Part shown: piece after piece, positions 1-11,150 of the stretch
How positions within the stretch are numbered: position 1 is the first letter of the stretch
Layout: each line of letters begins with the position of its first letter
From: Euonymus europaeus
Lineage: Eukaryota > Streptophyta > Magnoliopsida > Celastrales > Celastraceae
Assembly (NCBI GenBank): GCA_963580455.1
Contig: OY756968.1
Coordinates: forward strand, 21,731,996-21,795,995
Reading direction: 5' to 3'
DNA: 64,000 nt
The notes under the pieces: generated by a model
The model's input: the letters and a program-made list of their open reading frames with translations, nothing else
Databases searched by the model: none
What the model was told of the DNA's origin: nothing
Translations under genes and position numbers: made by a program

Positions 1-2077
1 CCTTATCCCTGAGTGCATTGTTGTATTGCTCAACAAATTGTTTTAGAGTAGTTTTGGAGTTTACATACCCGTCAAAAAAAGCATTCATGCTTTCACTCCT
101 TTGGGTAGTGGACATTCCCGCCCAAAAGAAGTTCTTCAAATAAACAGGAACCCACATATGCCTTTCCTCATACATAGTTGCCAACCAAGAACTTCCCTCC
201 AAACCAAACTCATGTATCATATTGTCCCAACCAGACTCAAACTGAGCTATGCTCTGAGAATCATAAACAGCATCCCCCAACGCGTAAGTTATCCGTTTGT
301 ACTCTTTATACGAACCTAATTTCTCAGGCACCTTTTTCAAAATATGCCACAGGCACCATCTGTGTCTTGTGCCAGGAAAAACAATTTCAATGGCCTTCTT
401 CATAGCTCTATCTTGGTCCGTGATTATCCCGCTAGGAGGAATACCATGCATGCACGCAAGCCAAGTCTTGAACAACCATGTAAAAGTCTCAGTATCTTCG
501 TTCGCAATCAAACCACAACCAAGAAGCATGGAATGACCATGATGATTCACACCCACAAATGGGGCAAAAGGCATGTCGTACTTGTTCGTCAAATATGTAG
601 TGTCAAAGCTTACAACGTCGCCAAATTCCCGACAAGCTGCCCTACTACGCTGATCAGCCCAAAAAACACTCTTCAACCGCCCTTTATCATCCCAATCTAT
701 CATGGAGAAAAACCCTTCATTCTTCGACTGCATTTTCAAGAAGTAATTCTGGATAGCGTTCGCATCACCCTCACCGAGTCTCATCCGCCTAACTCTGGTT
801 ATGAGGTTCCTGATATCCTGTTGAATAAAAGGTAAATGCTCATGTCCACCAGCTCCAATCACCTACTCACACCATAAAAACACAAAAATTGTGTTAATTG
901 TCCGTGACAATGAAATAAGGGAAACGTGCAATATGTGTACTTTGTTATTCCACTGTCAAAACAATGGAAAAATTTATTCATTTATCAAAAAAGACAATGG
1001 AACACATATTCCATTGTTTAGTACAATGGAATTGAATATTCCACTGTAAATATTACAATGGAATACAGTCAAAATGGAATAACATTTAAAGCGTCTAATG
1101 ATATTCCATTGTATATTGACAATGGAGTTATGTATTCCAATGCAGTATGACAGTGAAATCAATTATTAAACTGTAACATGACAATGGAAATCAATTATTC
1201 AACTGTAACATGACAATGGAATTGACATATTCCACTGTAACAATTACAATGAGATACAGTCAAAAATAGAATAACATTTAAACGTGTAATGATATTCCAT
1301 TGTATATTGATAATGGAATTAAGTATTCCAATGCAATATGACAATGGAATATGTTACTTCACTGTAATATGACAATGGAATAAGTTATTCCACTGTAATA
1401 TGACAATGGAATATCATATTACAGTATAAAAAGCACAATGTAATAACATTATTCCATTGATTTATACAATGGCAAAACGAGTCTGTCAGGTCATATGACA
1501 AACGTAAAATGCAGTACTTCCCAAAACAAAACTAAATCACCTGTGCATTGTGGCTCTTGCACGGCCTTATACCAGCCATATCATTGATCTCCAATTGTCG
1601 CTTGACGTGTGAGCTGATCTCTCGATTGCATAAGAAAAACCTTGAATGAGAGGGGCTCAATTCATGGTTATGTCTGTCCATAAAATTGGTAATCTCCCAT
1701 TTGCCATCAGCACATAAACGAGCTCTCAGTCTAGCCTTGCAATCATTCTTCGTATGCGACCGAGATTTGATTGGTACCACAGCACGACTACGAAACTTGT
1801 CTGACTTTCCACAAGTGAACGTCATGTGTGTACACACACCCAGCTCGTTCTTGTTCTTTGTCCTCCTCTTTACAGAGAAACCATTGCGCTCTCCATATTT
1901 CTTGTAAAAATCAAACAAATCCATATCACTGTCGAACATCATCCCCTCCGTTGGTACATTCTCCTCGCCGCCATCAACACTCTCAAAAGAACTAGTCACA
2001 ATATCAGCAACATCATTCCCGACATCAAAATCATCGCAGTCGTTACCCCCAAGAAGGATATCCATAAAACCTGTCAT
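1..2077 (-). CDS. FAR1/FRS-family transposase-derived protein, C-terminal part beyond window
   Basis: Two exons are visible: 2077-1541 and 862 to the left edge, in the same frame. The start at 2077 (MTGFMDIL) is chosen because a T-rich 3' splice site sits a few bases before it; an in-frame ATG at 2098 lies inside that tract. Residues about 58-141 are a FAR1 DNA-binding domain with Cys82, Cys89, Cys113 and the HNH pair His136/His138. Exon 2 begins with the linker and enters a MULE-type transposase domain, with the first catalytic Asp in SFDTTYLTNKY, the second in IITDQDRAMKKAIE, and a downstream RHRWCLWHI stretch. No stop or frameshift is seen. Family members include FHY3/FAR1 light-signalling transcription factors domesticated from Mutator-like transposases. 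It could be a domesticated FRS gene or a living or recent MULE transposase; the missing C-terminus (SWIM zinc finger expected) prevents a choice. Confidence 0.85.
863..1540. repeat. Intron of the FAR1-like gene filled with inverted ATTCCATTGT/ACAATGGAAT units
   Basis: From about 930 to 1475 the intron contains roughly two dozen copies of a 10-base half-site, ACAATGGAAT, in direct and inverted orientation (ATTCCATTGT or ATTCCACTGT), spaced about 10-35 bases. A higher-order duplication of about 130 bp is also visible (about 1022-1152 against 1212-1345). Neighbouring opposite half-sites could fold into stacked hairpins. Splice sites at 1540/1541 and 862/863 agree with the two exons, so the array is intronic. 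Confidence 0.8.
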
Positions 2078-2236
2078 CTTATCTACAAAAAAAAACACAA
2101 AAAAACCCTATAGCATAACTCCACTTCGCCTTCAAGAACAAAATCCAGATAATGCAACAAGCAAATATATAACGACTAAACAAAACAAATCAATGGAAAA
2201 TCCACTAGCTATACCATATAGATCCACCGTTTATAC

Positions 2237-2460
2237 CTGTACGCGATTTAAAACCCACGGAAGAGGTCGCCGGTCTGAGAGAGCTCCGATCTGTGCTTGA
2301 GAGAAAGATCACTTCGATCCGTAAGAGAACACGGCAATACGATCTCCGATCTGAAGCAATACACCCGCAAACAGCTACGAACTAGGAGATGAAGCTTCAG
2401 ACTGAAACCTCGAGCACTGTAATAGCAAGACTGACCACGGGAGTGGATAGAGAATCATGG
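2237..2460 (-). other. Probable 5' UTR exon of the FAR1-like gene
   Basis: On the minus strand a CAG|GTATAA donor lies at 2237/2236, and the matching acceptor is the T-rich site just upstream of the ATG at 2077. The sequence between 2240 and 2460 is relatively GC-rich with purine-rich leader-like composition. The upstream end is not determined. The distance to the divergent gene at 2760 is only about 300 bp, so the two may share a promoter region. Confidence 0.45.
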
Positions 2461-2639
2461 TAAGAATCCGACAAACCCATCTCTTTACTGTGTAACTTTT
2501 ACCTGGTATTTAGGAATTCAAAAAAAACACAGTCAACATCCTCATCAACATGACACCTCACCGCCACATCAGCGTGGGATGCAAGAGGCTGGGATCTATA
2601 TCATTTTCCTTGATAAATTTCTCTAAATTTACTAAACGT

Positions 2640-2656
2640 AATAATAATAATAACTT
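2640..2656. repeat. TAA microsatellite
   Basis: A short run of about five TAA trinucleotides lies just upstream of the small membrane-protein gene. Confidence 0.8.
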
Positions 2657-2759
2657 TATGATACTATTAATAACAGACATGAGATTCAAAATCGCTTCCT
2701 CTGCCCCATCAACGTATTGCCAAACACACACTAAACTGCTGCTATACCACAATGACTCA

Positions 2760-3095
2760 ATGAATAGCGGTGAGGATCCCTGGCTGGCCCTAGACAAGCT
2801 ATATCACGTCATCTTCTGCCTTTCCCTTACCCTGGTCTTCTCTACTCTCGCCAACCATACCCGCTTTCCGCTCCTTCGCCGCCACTCCATCGGGATCGGA
2901 TCCATCTTCTCCCTCGCTGCCGGAGCCACTAAGGAGGCTGCAGATCAGCTTGGCTATTTTCATTCCGCCGGGGCCTCATCTAAGGACGCGGCAGCTGATC
3001 TCCTAGGCGTCTTGGTGGCTGCCTTAGTGCTCTCGCTGTGTCGTAAACAAGCCCTCTCCAATTCCAGTCACAGCGGACGGGTTTTGCCTGTTTGA
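2760..3095 (+). CDS. Small conserved plant membrane protein (YfiM-like)
   Basis: A single-exon 111-residue protein. It starts MNSGEDPWLALDKLYH. Two hydrophobic segments are visible (about residues 16-30 and 88-100). Charged small motifs follow the pattern DKxYH, AAGATKEAADQLG, and SSKDAAADLLGVLVAA. I recognise this as a widespread uncharacterised plant protein; the spacing of Asp/Lys-His, Lys-Glu and Lys-Asp pairs resembles the bacterial YfiM/DUF2279-type lipoprotein family, but that link is from memory. The frame is open upstream to 2550, but conserved sequence begins at the ATG at 2760. No function is known to me. An alternative, that it is a pseudogene, is unlikely because there is no lesion. 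Confidence 0.75.
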   Translation: MNSGEDPWLALDKLYHVIFCLSLTLVFSTLANHTRFPLLRRHSIGIGSIFSLAAGATKEAADQLGYFHSAGASSKDAAADLLGVLVAALVLSLCRKQALSNSSHSGRVLPV

Positions 3096-3608
3096 TTTAT
3101 CAACTGGAGATCAATGGCTGGTGTGGTTCCATATGACGGGTGCAACTTCGAAAACGGATATGATTTTTATTACAAGAAATGATCATCTCTCTGTCTTCGA
3201 GAAAGTGCCATAAAAGATAAGAACTTGGAATTTTGGTACTGATTTAGTACTAAAAGACTTGTTTGAGGTTAGTTTTTTTGCCTGCACTACGTAGTTTTGA
3301 GTAATACTTTAATTTCCACTTGGAAATTTGAATGGCTATGTACTGTTATAAATTTATTGAATGTGGTGTCATTTTATGAGCTCCTTTTGTGATCTCCAGT
3401 TTTGGAGTTGTTCCAATATTGTTAAGAGAGTCTGATCAAGAGACTTTGACATGTAGGGGATTGTGAGTATTTTTGGTTTGGATTTTAAATCTCTAGATTT
3501 AAGTTGATGCACTTGAGAAGATAGGATGCATGTTCATCAGAGATCCTGAACATATCACAAAAATATAAAGTAGGTTATATCTTCTTTTGGATTTTTACTA
3601 ATCAGTGC

Positions 3609-3796
3609 AATAGTAATAAAACGGGCTAGCTTCTGCCAATATGGAGGTCACAGGTTCATTTCATGGAAATGACTTCTCCACATGTTATGTGGGGGCAAGG
3701 TCTTGTACATTCTGTATATCCTCAACCCGACTCACCATGGGAGTCTTGTGCACAAAAATTGTTTACCTTTTAGTGTAATAGACTAATAGTAATAAA
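3609..3796 (+). mobile_element. Probable SINE, flanked by a 13-bp direct repeat
   Basis: AATAGTAATAAAA occurs at 3609-3621 and again at 3784-3796. The 162 bp between them contain a tRNA-like B-box stretch (GGTCACAGGTTCATTTCATGG, about 3645-3665) and the GGGGGCAAGGTCTTGTACATTC type of tail found in plant SINEs. The family assignment is from memory. It lies in the 3' region of the small membrane-protein gene. Confidence 0.5.
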
Positions 3797-4058
3797 AAAA
3801 TTGTTTCGGAGTGAACGAATTTTACTAAATAGCACAAACCCAATATTCGCGGAGGGAGAGCATATGAGAAAGGATGTTTGGTCCCAATATGACGACTTTA
3901 AATGAACAGCAAGGAATGATGAGGAAATACCGAAATACAGAAGCAAAAACACAATGTTATGAAGCCATAAATGGCCTTTTCATTACTACTATGCACTGAT
4001 ATAGATGAATGTAACCAGATTTTTTACTGCTGTTGCTCCATCTTGTTCACTTGCTGGC

Positions 4059-6430
4059 TTATAATTCTTGCACGTCGTTTCCTAAGAGGGTTCCTGGGTT
4101 TGTAGCTCTTATGTCCAGTGACTCACGTTCTGAAGCTCCGTGCTGTTGAAGGCTTTCCATGAGTTGCATCATGACATCATCTTCCTCTGGCAGCTTGACA
4201 GCAGTATAAGTTCCTGCTCCGCCCAGTGCTCCAAGGATAGGGGCAGTGAGGTATACCCATATGGCTTTGTAGTTGTTTGCAGCTATGGCCGGCCCCAATG
4301 TTCTCACAGGGTTCATAGATGCACCAGTTGATTCCCTGCACCATGGCATAAAGAATAGTTTCACTGATACATTTGGAGGTGTCAGCAATTGTACCAGGTT
4401 TTTTATATTGTTGGTCTGTGTATGCTTATCATCAATTTTGTCATCAGCCCTGTTACTTATGCAGTAGAAATAACGGGGACGGTGCCTTAAGGCAATTTAT
4501 AGCCTCTGACCTTTCTGTTCAATTTTTTTTTCTTTTCCTTGTGGAAACACTTTTTTGATGGCATATTTGGTATTCCCTACTCAATATAAGTTAGTTGCTT
4601 CAAGGAGAAGAGAGGACGTTATTTTCCTCTAGTTCCTTGTTTAATGTCTTGATGTTGAATCTCCCAAGTCCCAACTTAGATCAAGTAGATTTCCAACAGG
4701 GAATGACATACCCAGCTATGAGTATATTTAGCATGACAGTAGCTCCCACTGCAATTCCAGCCAATTCTCCCACCTGCAATGTTGGGGAGTCAAATCACAG
4801 ATGCCAAGTTTGAAGATTCAATATTTTTCAACTGCTGTTATTGCACTTCCTTAAAAATGATTTTCTGATGACAAAATGCTTATTATACTTATTTAGTCAA
4901 CCACGAAATGCATAGAAAGGCTTCTGTGACTAAACAATCAAATATAAGTATATAACACATGGTTCATAAGCTCTAAACCTCGATGGAACAGTGAGTTTCA
5001 CTTGCTCCACCGCTGAAATATGGCCCCTCTGAGAGAGCAAGTGGAAAGGGTACAAGAAGCGACAGCAACTAGTGCAGGTTATGCTATACAGCTTACGAGT
5101 CTGATGAAAAATAGGTTTGGTTCTTTGTTTAATATACTTTTTGTGATGACTTTCAGTTTGTCCATGACAATACGTTCTCGATGCAAGTTGTCATTGTGGT
5201 TCTTGGTTTATTATAGTTATTTGTTGCTGGTGCTGTTATTGCTAGATTATTTTGTATTTTTAATATTTTACTCATCAGAGACTGAGATTCCAGGGTTGTC
5301 AAACTTTTGGAATGTGCAAATCAAGTTTCAAGTCTCTGGTCTTCTGGAATTTTTTTTTGGAGAAGATATCTCATTCTTGCCAAAGTAGACTTTTGAACAC
5401 AAGATAGAAAGACAGAAAATGGTTTTGAAGTTGAAGGCATGTAGAGTGAGAAACAGTGTTTTTACAAGCTCCTCAAAGTTATCTTGTTTAGTTATACGAG
5501 AATGTGATGTAGAATGCACTTACAGCTCTAGTGTCCGTGGCCACAGCAGTGACAACAAACATGAGGTTGAAGCTGATAATGAACTCCAGAGCAAAAGCCT
5601 GACCATATCCCTCCGCAGGAACTGTAACTCCTCCACCCATTATAGGGTGAAATATCCCCTTGAGTGCAAATGCCGCACACAATGATGCCATCACTTGTGC
5701 AGCAATATACACTGGTACCTGTACACCCACAAACAAAGTTTATCAGTCTTTTCTTTTCCTCTTTAATTTCAATGGGTCAATGAAAGAGGAATCCCTCCTT
5801 TTTGATTAAATGTAGTTTTCTTTAGCTGTACATGTTTCCATGGGAAGTGCTTTAGAGCAGCAAAGGAAATGGTGATAGAAGGATTGAGATGGGCGCCTGA
5901 GATGTGGCCAGTAGACAGTATCACAATCATGGCAGCAAGCCCGGTAGAGGTAGCACAGCCAAGGAGGGTCTCAGAGCCTTGCGTCTTTTGGTTCACAATG
6001 GCTGTGGCTGTCGCGGCAAAGATGAGTATTAGTGTGCCTATGAATTCAGCCCCCACCTGCACAAGTTTTCAATCGTTCAATCGTTAGTCCATTGACGTTA
6101 AATGTATGTAGTCTTCCCTGCATTGCATTAGAAAGAAGTTTTTGTCTTTGAATTAACATTCTTCAACAAATGGTGAAAAAGGAGTTCTCACTCTCTTTTT
6201 ACCTTTCTTGCAAGTGAGATAGGAGGAATGGCGCAAGACACAAGGGGCAATCTTCCTTCTTCCATAGCCCATTCTTTAACACCGAAGCATTTGCAGCTCT
6301 TGAGAAGTGATTTTCTACCAATGCTGCTTAATCCTGATAGCTCTCCCCTAAACCCACCAAAGAGAGGTCTACCGGGAGTCCCTGGTGTTGCTGGTGTGGA
6401 AGGAACTGATGGAATCTCCTCACTATCCAT
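4059..6430 (-). CDS. NIP6-1: NIP-type aquaporin, NIP6;1-like (boric acid/small-solute channel)
   Basis: Five exons, 6430-6203, 6056-5832, 5718-5524, 4773-4712 and 4335-4059, join in frame to 328 residues. The N-terminus carries the proline/threonine-rich TPATPGTPGRPLFGGF stretch and a KSCKCF motif typical of NIP5/NIP6. Six membrane segments are expected. The two pore loops carry NPS (about residues 134-136) and NPV (about 245-247) followed by Arg, with Ala three residues before the second Asn (ASMNPVR), as in the NIP6;1 selectivity filter. Known relatives transport boric acid across the plasma membrane. The upstream in-frame ATG at 6490 is rejected because a TATAAATA box at about 6517-6524 places transcription start near it. 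The C-terminal tail of about 50 residues is longer than I remember for Arabidopsis NIP6;1. The first loop is NPS, not the NPA I recall for that protein, so the subclass is slightly less sure than the family. Confidence 0.9.
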
Positions 6431-6516
6431 TTTCACCCCCCAGAATAGCAAATCAAGAATAGAGAGATGTATAGCTTCACTTTCTACCATGTTTTTCTCT
6501 ATGTTTTAGCTTGTGT

Positions 6517-6524
6517 TATTTATA
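6517..6524 (-). promoter_or_regulatory. TATA box of the aquaporin gene
   Basis: On the minus strand TATAAATA lies about 90 bases upstream of the chosen start codon at 6430. Confidence 0.55.
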
Positions 6525-6530
6525 GTGCAG

Positions 6531-8160
6531 AAGGAGAGAAAAGAAGTTGACTTAGCGAATGCCAAAAGAAGTTAGTGGATAGAAGTGCTGGAGATTACAA
6601 AAGATGGTTTGGTTGGTGGAACTGGAAGTGGATGCTCATGGTGGGACATTCTCAATATGTGAAACTCGTGAAGGAGGCATGAAAGCTTTTTTTATGACAA
6701 GTTTTTGGAGCCAGCTTTGGCTTTCAGTGCTATTTATTACATTCATTTTCAAAAACTAATTAGGTGATTCTAGGAAATGTTTCATATTCAGTGCACTTGA
6801 ATGTATCAGTTAATGAAACAGAAGAAAAAAAAAGGTGGGTCAAACTCAAACTTAGTGGTTCCTTCTTGCATCATCTTGTCTCCACTACTTAGCCAGTCAA
6901 CCACGTCCATTTCTTCTTTATTAGCCAGAGGCCTTGTCCCTTTTTGGGTATTTGAAATTGAGATATGTAATTGTAACGTAACTTATTTACTAGAGAATGC
7001 ATTTGATGATTAAGAACAATTCATTAATTGATTTCATTGGCTATGCTATAAAACTTTCAAAAATTGTCTCTCATTTGTGAAAGGGTTTTTGCATCCAAAA
7101 GTATTGTCTCTTTTGGACTTCCCAACTTAACAAGTGAAACATTTGGTTCTTGAACTACTTTGAGAAAGATATTGACTTGAGTGTTAGAGTGTAAATTTCA
7201 AATAGAACGTCCTCCCTTTGGTCTTGCATGATTCGAGAGGTTCATTGTTTACGTCACAACCTCCTCAATTGCTGACATGTAGGTTGTGCAAAATTTTGCA
7301 TCGACACATTTTAATGCCTTATTGTATATTGCATGAGTCATTGATTATGAACACAGATGTATGGTCTATTTAACATCCAACACTTGAGATTGATTATGAA
7401 CACAAACGTAGGGTCTACTTAACAACATCCAACATTCGAGATGAATGAGGGTTAAAAGAGATCATACATTGGGGGATGAATTATTTTTCTTAATTTCACT
7501 TGCGTTATCAAAGCAATCAATTCTCTAAATGACTAGCCAACTAAACCAACAACACTAAGGTTTGAGATTATGTATCTAAAAATTTATATTGTAATTCGTT
7601 ATTTTGAGGATTGTTATTGTGTAATTCAATAAAGTATGCTCTTCCAATATATATGGGGGTTTGAAATTTCTTGGTGATCATGATTCTTTGTGTTCTTTTT
7701 TAAGAACATGAAGAAAAAGACGGGAAGAAAAACATTAGAACCTGCTATTATGGTTTCCAGATCATCATGACTTCCAATATGAAAAAAGTATTGGCTCTTG
7801 CTTCTTTGAACCCCAACTTGTCACTATATATGCTTCCACAATGCACATGCCATGAACAATCTACTTTCAAATGTTTAATTCTAACTAATAATAAATTCAT
7901 TTCGATATAATTTCTTCTAAGATAGCAAGATACATACTAACATTTTTGCCTTACATATAACTCTCGTGCACTAACACTCTCGTTTGACGGGATAGGAGAC
8001 AAACATGATATACACGAACCCTATCCCACAATTATAGGAATTTTATGATTTAAGATTTTAAGATTGTGGGTTTTAAATTTAAATATTTTAATATTCTTGA
8101 CACACCTAATAATGGATATAAAATGTGATGGAAATTCAAATGGTTGTATTGATACATGTT
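6531..8160. other. Intergenic DNA, no gene seen
   Basis: AT-rich sequence without a convincing reading frame or splice-consistent exon. The only structure noticed is a tandem duplication of about 50 bp at 7341-7441, in which each copy begins ATTGATTATGAACACA and ends with CATCCAACA(C/T)T(T/C)GAGA. Confidence 0.6.
7341..7441. repeat. Two-copy tandem repeat of about 50 bp
   Basis: Copy one (about 7341-7388) and copy two (about 7390-7441) share most bases, including the GGTCTA and CATCCAACA cores. Confidence 0.75.
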
Positions 8161-9660
8161 ATTAGTTTAAAATTGTGTATGGTTGTTCTTGTACTCTTCT
8201 TAGCAAGTATCTCTACAAGTCTCGAAGAGAACACTTTTTTGTAACAATGTGGAACTAACCCAAGATCAGGTCATATTGGACCCGACCCTATGATGTAAAT
8301 CCAAGGGGAGAGTCCAACTATCCCCGCCAAACTTCCAAACAAGTCACTTACCGGCCTAAATAGTCTGTGGGCCAGTAGGCCACTAGCTCACCCAAGCCCA
8401 AGCGTATCTTGTGGAGACTGTCAAACAGTATTAGTGAAACGACATAGCTTTTACTCGGGGCATTTTAGGCAAGTTGTATGGAGCCTTTACTGTAGCAAAT
8501 CAATGTTTTATTCTTTTTCTCTTGAATGTATATCTTTTGCTTTTTAGGTCTTTGGTTTGTAAGATTCATATCTACATTTTCATATATACTAAAAACTTCT
8601 TCAAGCTCCTTGTGGATTTTGTCATATATTTCAAGATTTCTTTGTGGGGATTACTTGGGTTTCATGGTATCAGAGACAGGTTGCCTTCTTTGCTGATTTG
8701 GTTGCCTCTTTTACTAATTTTTTGTGTGAAATTTCTTCTTTGTACTCATGACTTTGATCATAAGATTTGGTGATGATTATGAGAAAGATGTTAGCACTAT
8801 GATCTCAGCTTTGCCTGCTTCAACTGGATCTAGTTCTTCGAATCCTTTTGATGATCATCTGCATTTGACAACGACTGACTACACTATGAACAAGCTAATA
8901 GGTTTGTGTCTCTCTAGAGAGGATAGTTATCATGTTTGGAGTAGAAACATACTCACTGCCTTAGATGGATGAAGCATGTGAGGATTCGTTGATGACTCAC
9001 TTCAGGCTATCAATCCAAAAGACCCATGTTATGTTTCTTGGCATTGTTGCAATAGTTTGGTTCTTACTTGGATACAGAAGTGTGTTACGACCGAAATAGC
9101 TAATTGTTTGTCAAGTTTCACAATGGCAAGAGAATTGTGACTAAACCTTAAAACGTGATATGCGGCTTCAAAAAATTCGTGAGTTTACAAACTGCGTCAT
9201 GCAATGTTAGAAACTCATCAAGGTGGAATGACTATCATATAGTATTACATGAAGCAAAAGGTTTATTGGGATGAATTTATTTATTACAATACTCTGACGG
9301 ATTGTAGTTGTGGAGCACACTTTGTGTTGGGTCTGGTATATATGGGTTCGATTTATACTAAACCAATAACCGACCTATTTATAAAACGGGTTAAATTTTT
9401 ATACCTATACTAGAACTGTTACATAGTGGGTTGGTGTCGGGTTTCGTTGAGTTGGGTCGGGTCGGTTTTGGGTTTTGTACAGGCCTAACCTAAAGGTCGA
9501 TGAGCAATTGGTTCCAAATGGATTTATAAAACTAAATACAATCAAGATGGTACAATTGAACATCATAAGACATGCTTGGTGGCACAAGGGTTCAGTCAAA
9601 AACCTGATTTTGACTATACAAAAACATTTTCTCCCGTGGTCAAAATGGTGATAGTTTGTG
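8160..9660 (+). mobile_element. Decayed Ty1/copia retrotransposon remnant
   Basis: A primer-binding-site-like TGGTATCAGAGA at about 8664 follows a TTCA end, suggesting that a 5' LTR of a few hundred bases ends there; its start is uncertain. Frame fragments at 8748-8972 encode a copia gag N-terminus (NKLIGLCLSREDSYHVWSRN), with continuing decayed gag to about 9130 (LVLTWIQ, then EIANCLS). At about 9490-9660 a reverse transcriptase start is readable (YNQDGTIEHHKTCLVAQGF, then a YTKTFSPVVKM block). Protease, integrase and most of the transcriptase are missing, and several stops interrupt it. A GGGTCGGGTCGG-type repeat (about 9420-9480) lies between the two fragments. Confidence 0.75.
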
Positions 9661-11150
9661 TTTTTCTGGCTTCGGTATCGATGTATAAGTGGTCTTTAAT
9701 TTGGTAACATGAAATATCAAAAATTTAATTTAAGCGTTTATATTTTAGCAGCAAAAAAAATTCAAATTTAAATTTTGTCAATTTAAGATTCTGATCTTGA
9801 CATTAGTTTTGGTAATTTTTATTTTCAAAATATTATAATTAAAATGGTAGATTCATATTTAAATGGATGATGAGCCTCAAAAATTAATGGACTCATTGGA
9901 TAGTTGAACTTACATTGGATATTGTTTTACCATCTCAATTATGAGTACATGCAATGGTTAAGAGCCTATTTATTTGGCATTTTGGACCGCATTTCATTAC
10001 ATTTTGATGTAGGTCACACAACATTTCAGACCAACTGCCAAACATCACATTTGGTAACATGAAATGCATTGAAGCTCGTGCTTTTAGTTGTGTTGGACAC
10101 ACTCATCTCTCACCCAGACGCAGACCACCCACATCGTACTCTCCTCCTCTTCTTGCAGGTGTAATCGTGGGCATCGCTCCTCCAATTTCTCGTTTTGTGA
10201 TCATCGTCCGGTGAGATCTCATCGCTCTTACGTCCAAGTAGCTTCTTGATCTTTCCCCTTGTTTGTTGCTTGGAATTATCAGTAAATCAGTTAGAAAAAC
10301 AGTTTAGGATTCAAACTGTCTCAAATCACGACCCGTTCTGCAGTTGAAGGAGTCGATCAAGATTTCGCAATGATTTTTTTCTCCCTAATCGTGTTTTGAT
10401 TTGACGTAGTTTAGGATTTACAACGTCTCAGAACAAACAAAAAAAGAGAACTTCTCAAAGCATTGAAGAAAACCCAACTCAAAACTGTTCCTCATCCTGC
10501 AATTTAATAGTGAAAATAGTCTCTTTCTATACCTTTTCGTTCTCTATTCCATTTAGGAATCGAGGAATGCAGAAGTAACATTGTGCTTTTTATTATTAAA
10601 GTTTTTTGTTCCTGCTGGATTAATGTGTGTGTTTGTATGGCTGACTAGCTATATAAATTGAATATTTTTCCCTTGGACACAGCTGCTCTCTGCCACTGAC
10701 CATAGATAACCATTATCCTGGTGTATCCAACCATCGGGCTAATAGCAATCTTTCATGCCAATTTTGCTTCTGATATGGCAAATTAGTGTATTATTCTATC
10801 AATGTTATGTTTTGAACAGCATAAAGCGCGACGTTGTAATTGTGAAGTAAACGAACTATAAGTCATCTCCTTCTTATTAAAATTAAAATTGAATTATATA
10901 AAAAATATTCTTACATATTTATCCAGTAAAATATGTCTCGTGATACAGTCAAATTAATAAAATACATTTTTTATTATAATCTTTTATTTCCAACTAATTA
11001 AACAATTAACTTTCCATTCTTCCATTCATTTTACACTAACACTAGATAAAAATAAGTATTGGGTCAGTTAAAATATATCTGATCAGATAAATAAAACAAA
11101 TTTCTCGATACAACCACATCTATAAAAATAAAAGACCCAATTCTCACAGC
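9661..11150. other. Intergenic DNA, no gene seen
   Basis: Mostly AT-rich, with no supported exon. About 10,090-10,240 is pyrimidine-rich and looks like a transcribed leader with a possible donor CCG|GTGAGA near 10,210, but no coding sequence can be attached to it. Confidence 0.4.

Noticed and set aside
344..835. 163-codon open frame on the plus strand
   Set aside because: It is antisense to the conserved transposase domain of the FAR1-like gene, and its translation resembles nothing.
930..1475. CRISPR-like array
   Set aside because: Repeats are short, in both orientations and without constant spacing, and the DNA is plant nuclear sequence.
6431..6490. Upstream in-frame start for the aquaporin
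   Set aside because: The TATA box at 6517-6524 places transcription start near it, and conserved sequence begins at 6430.
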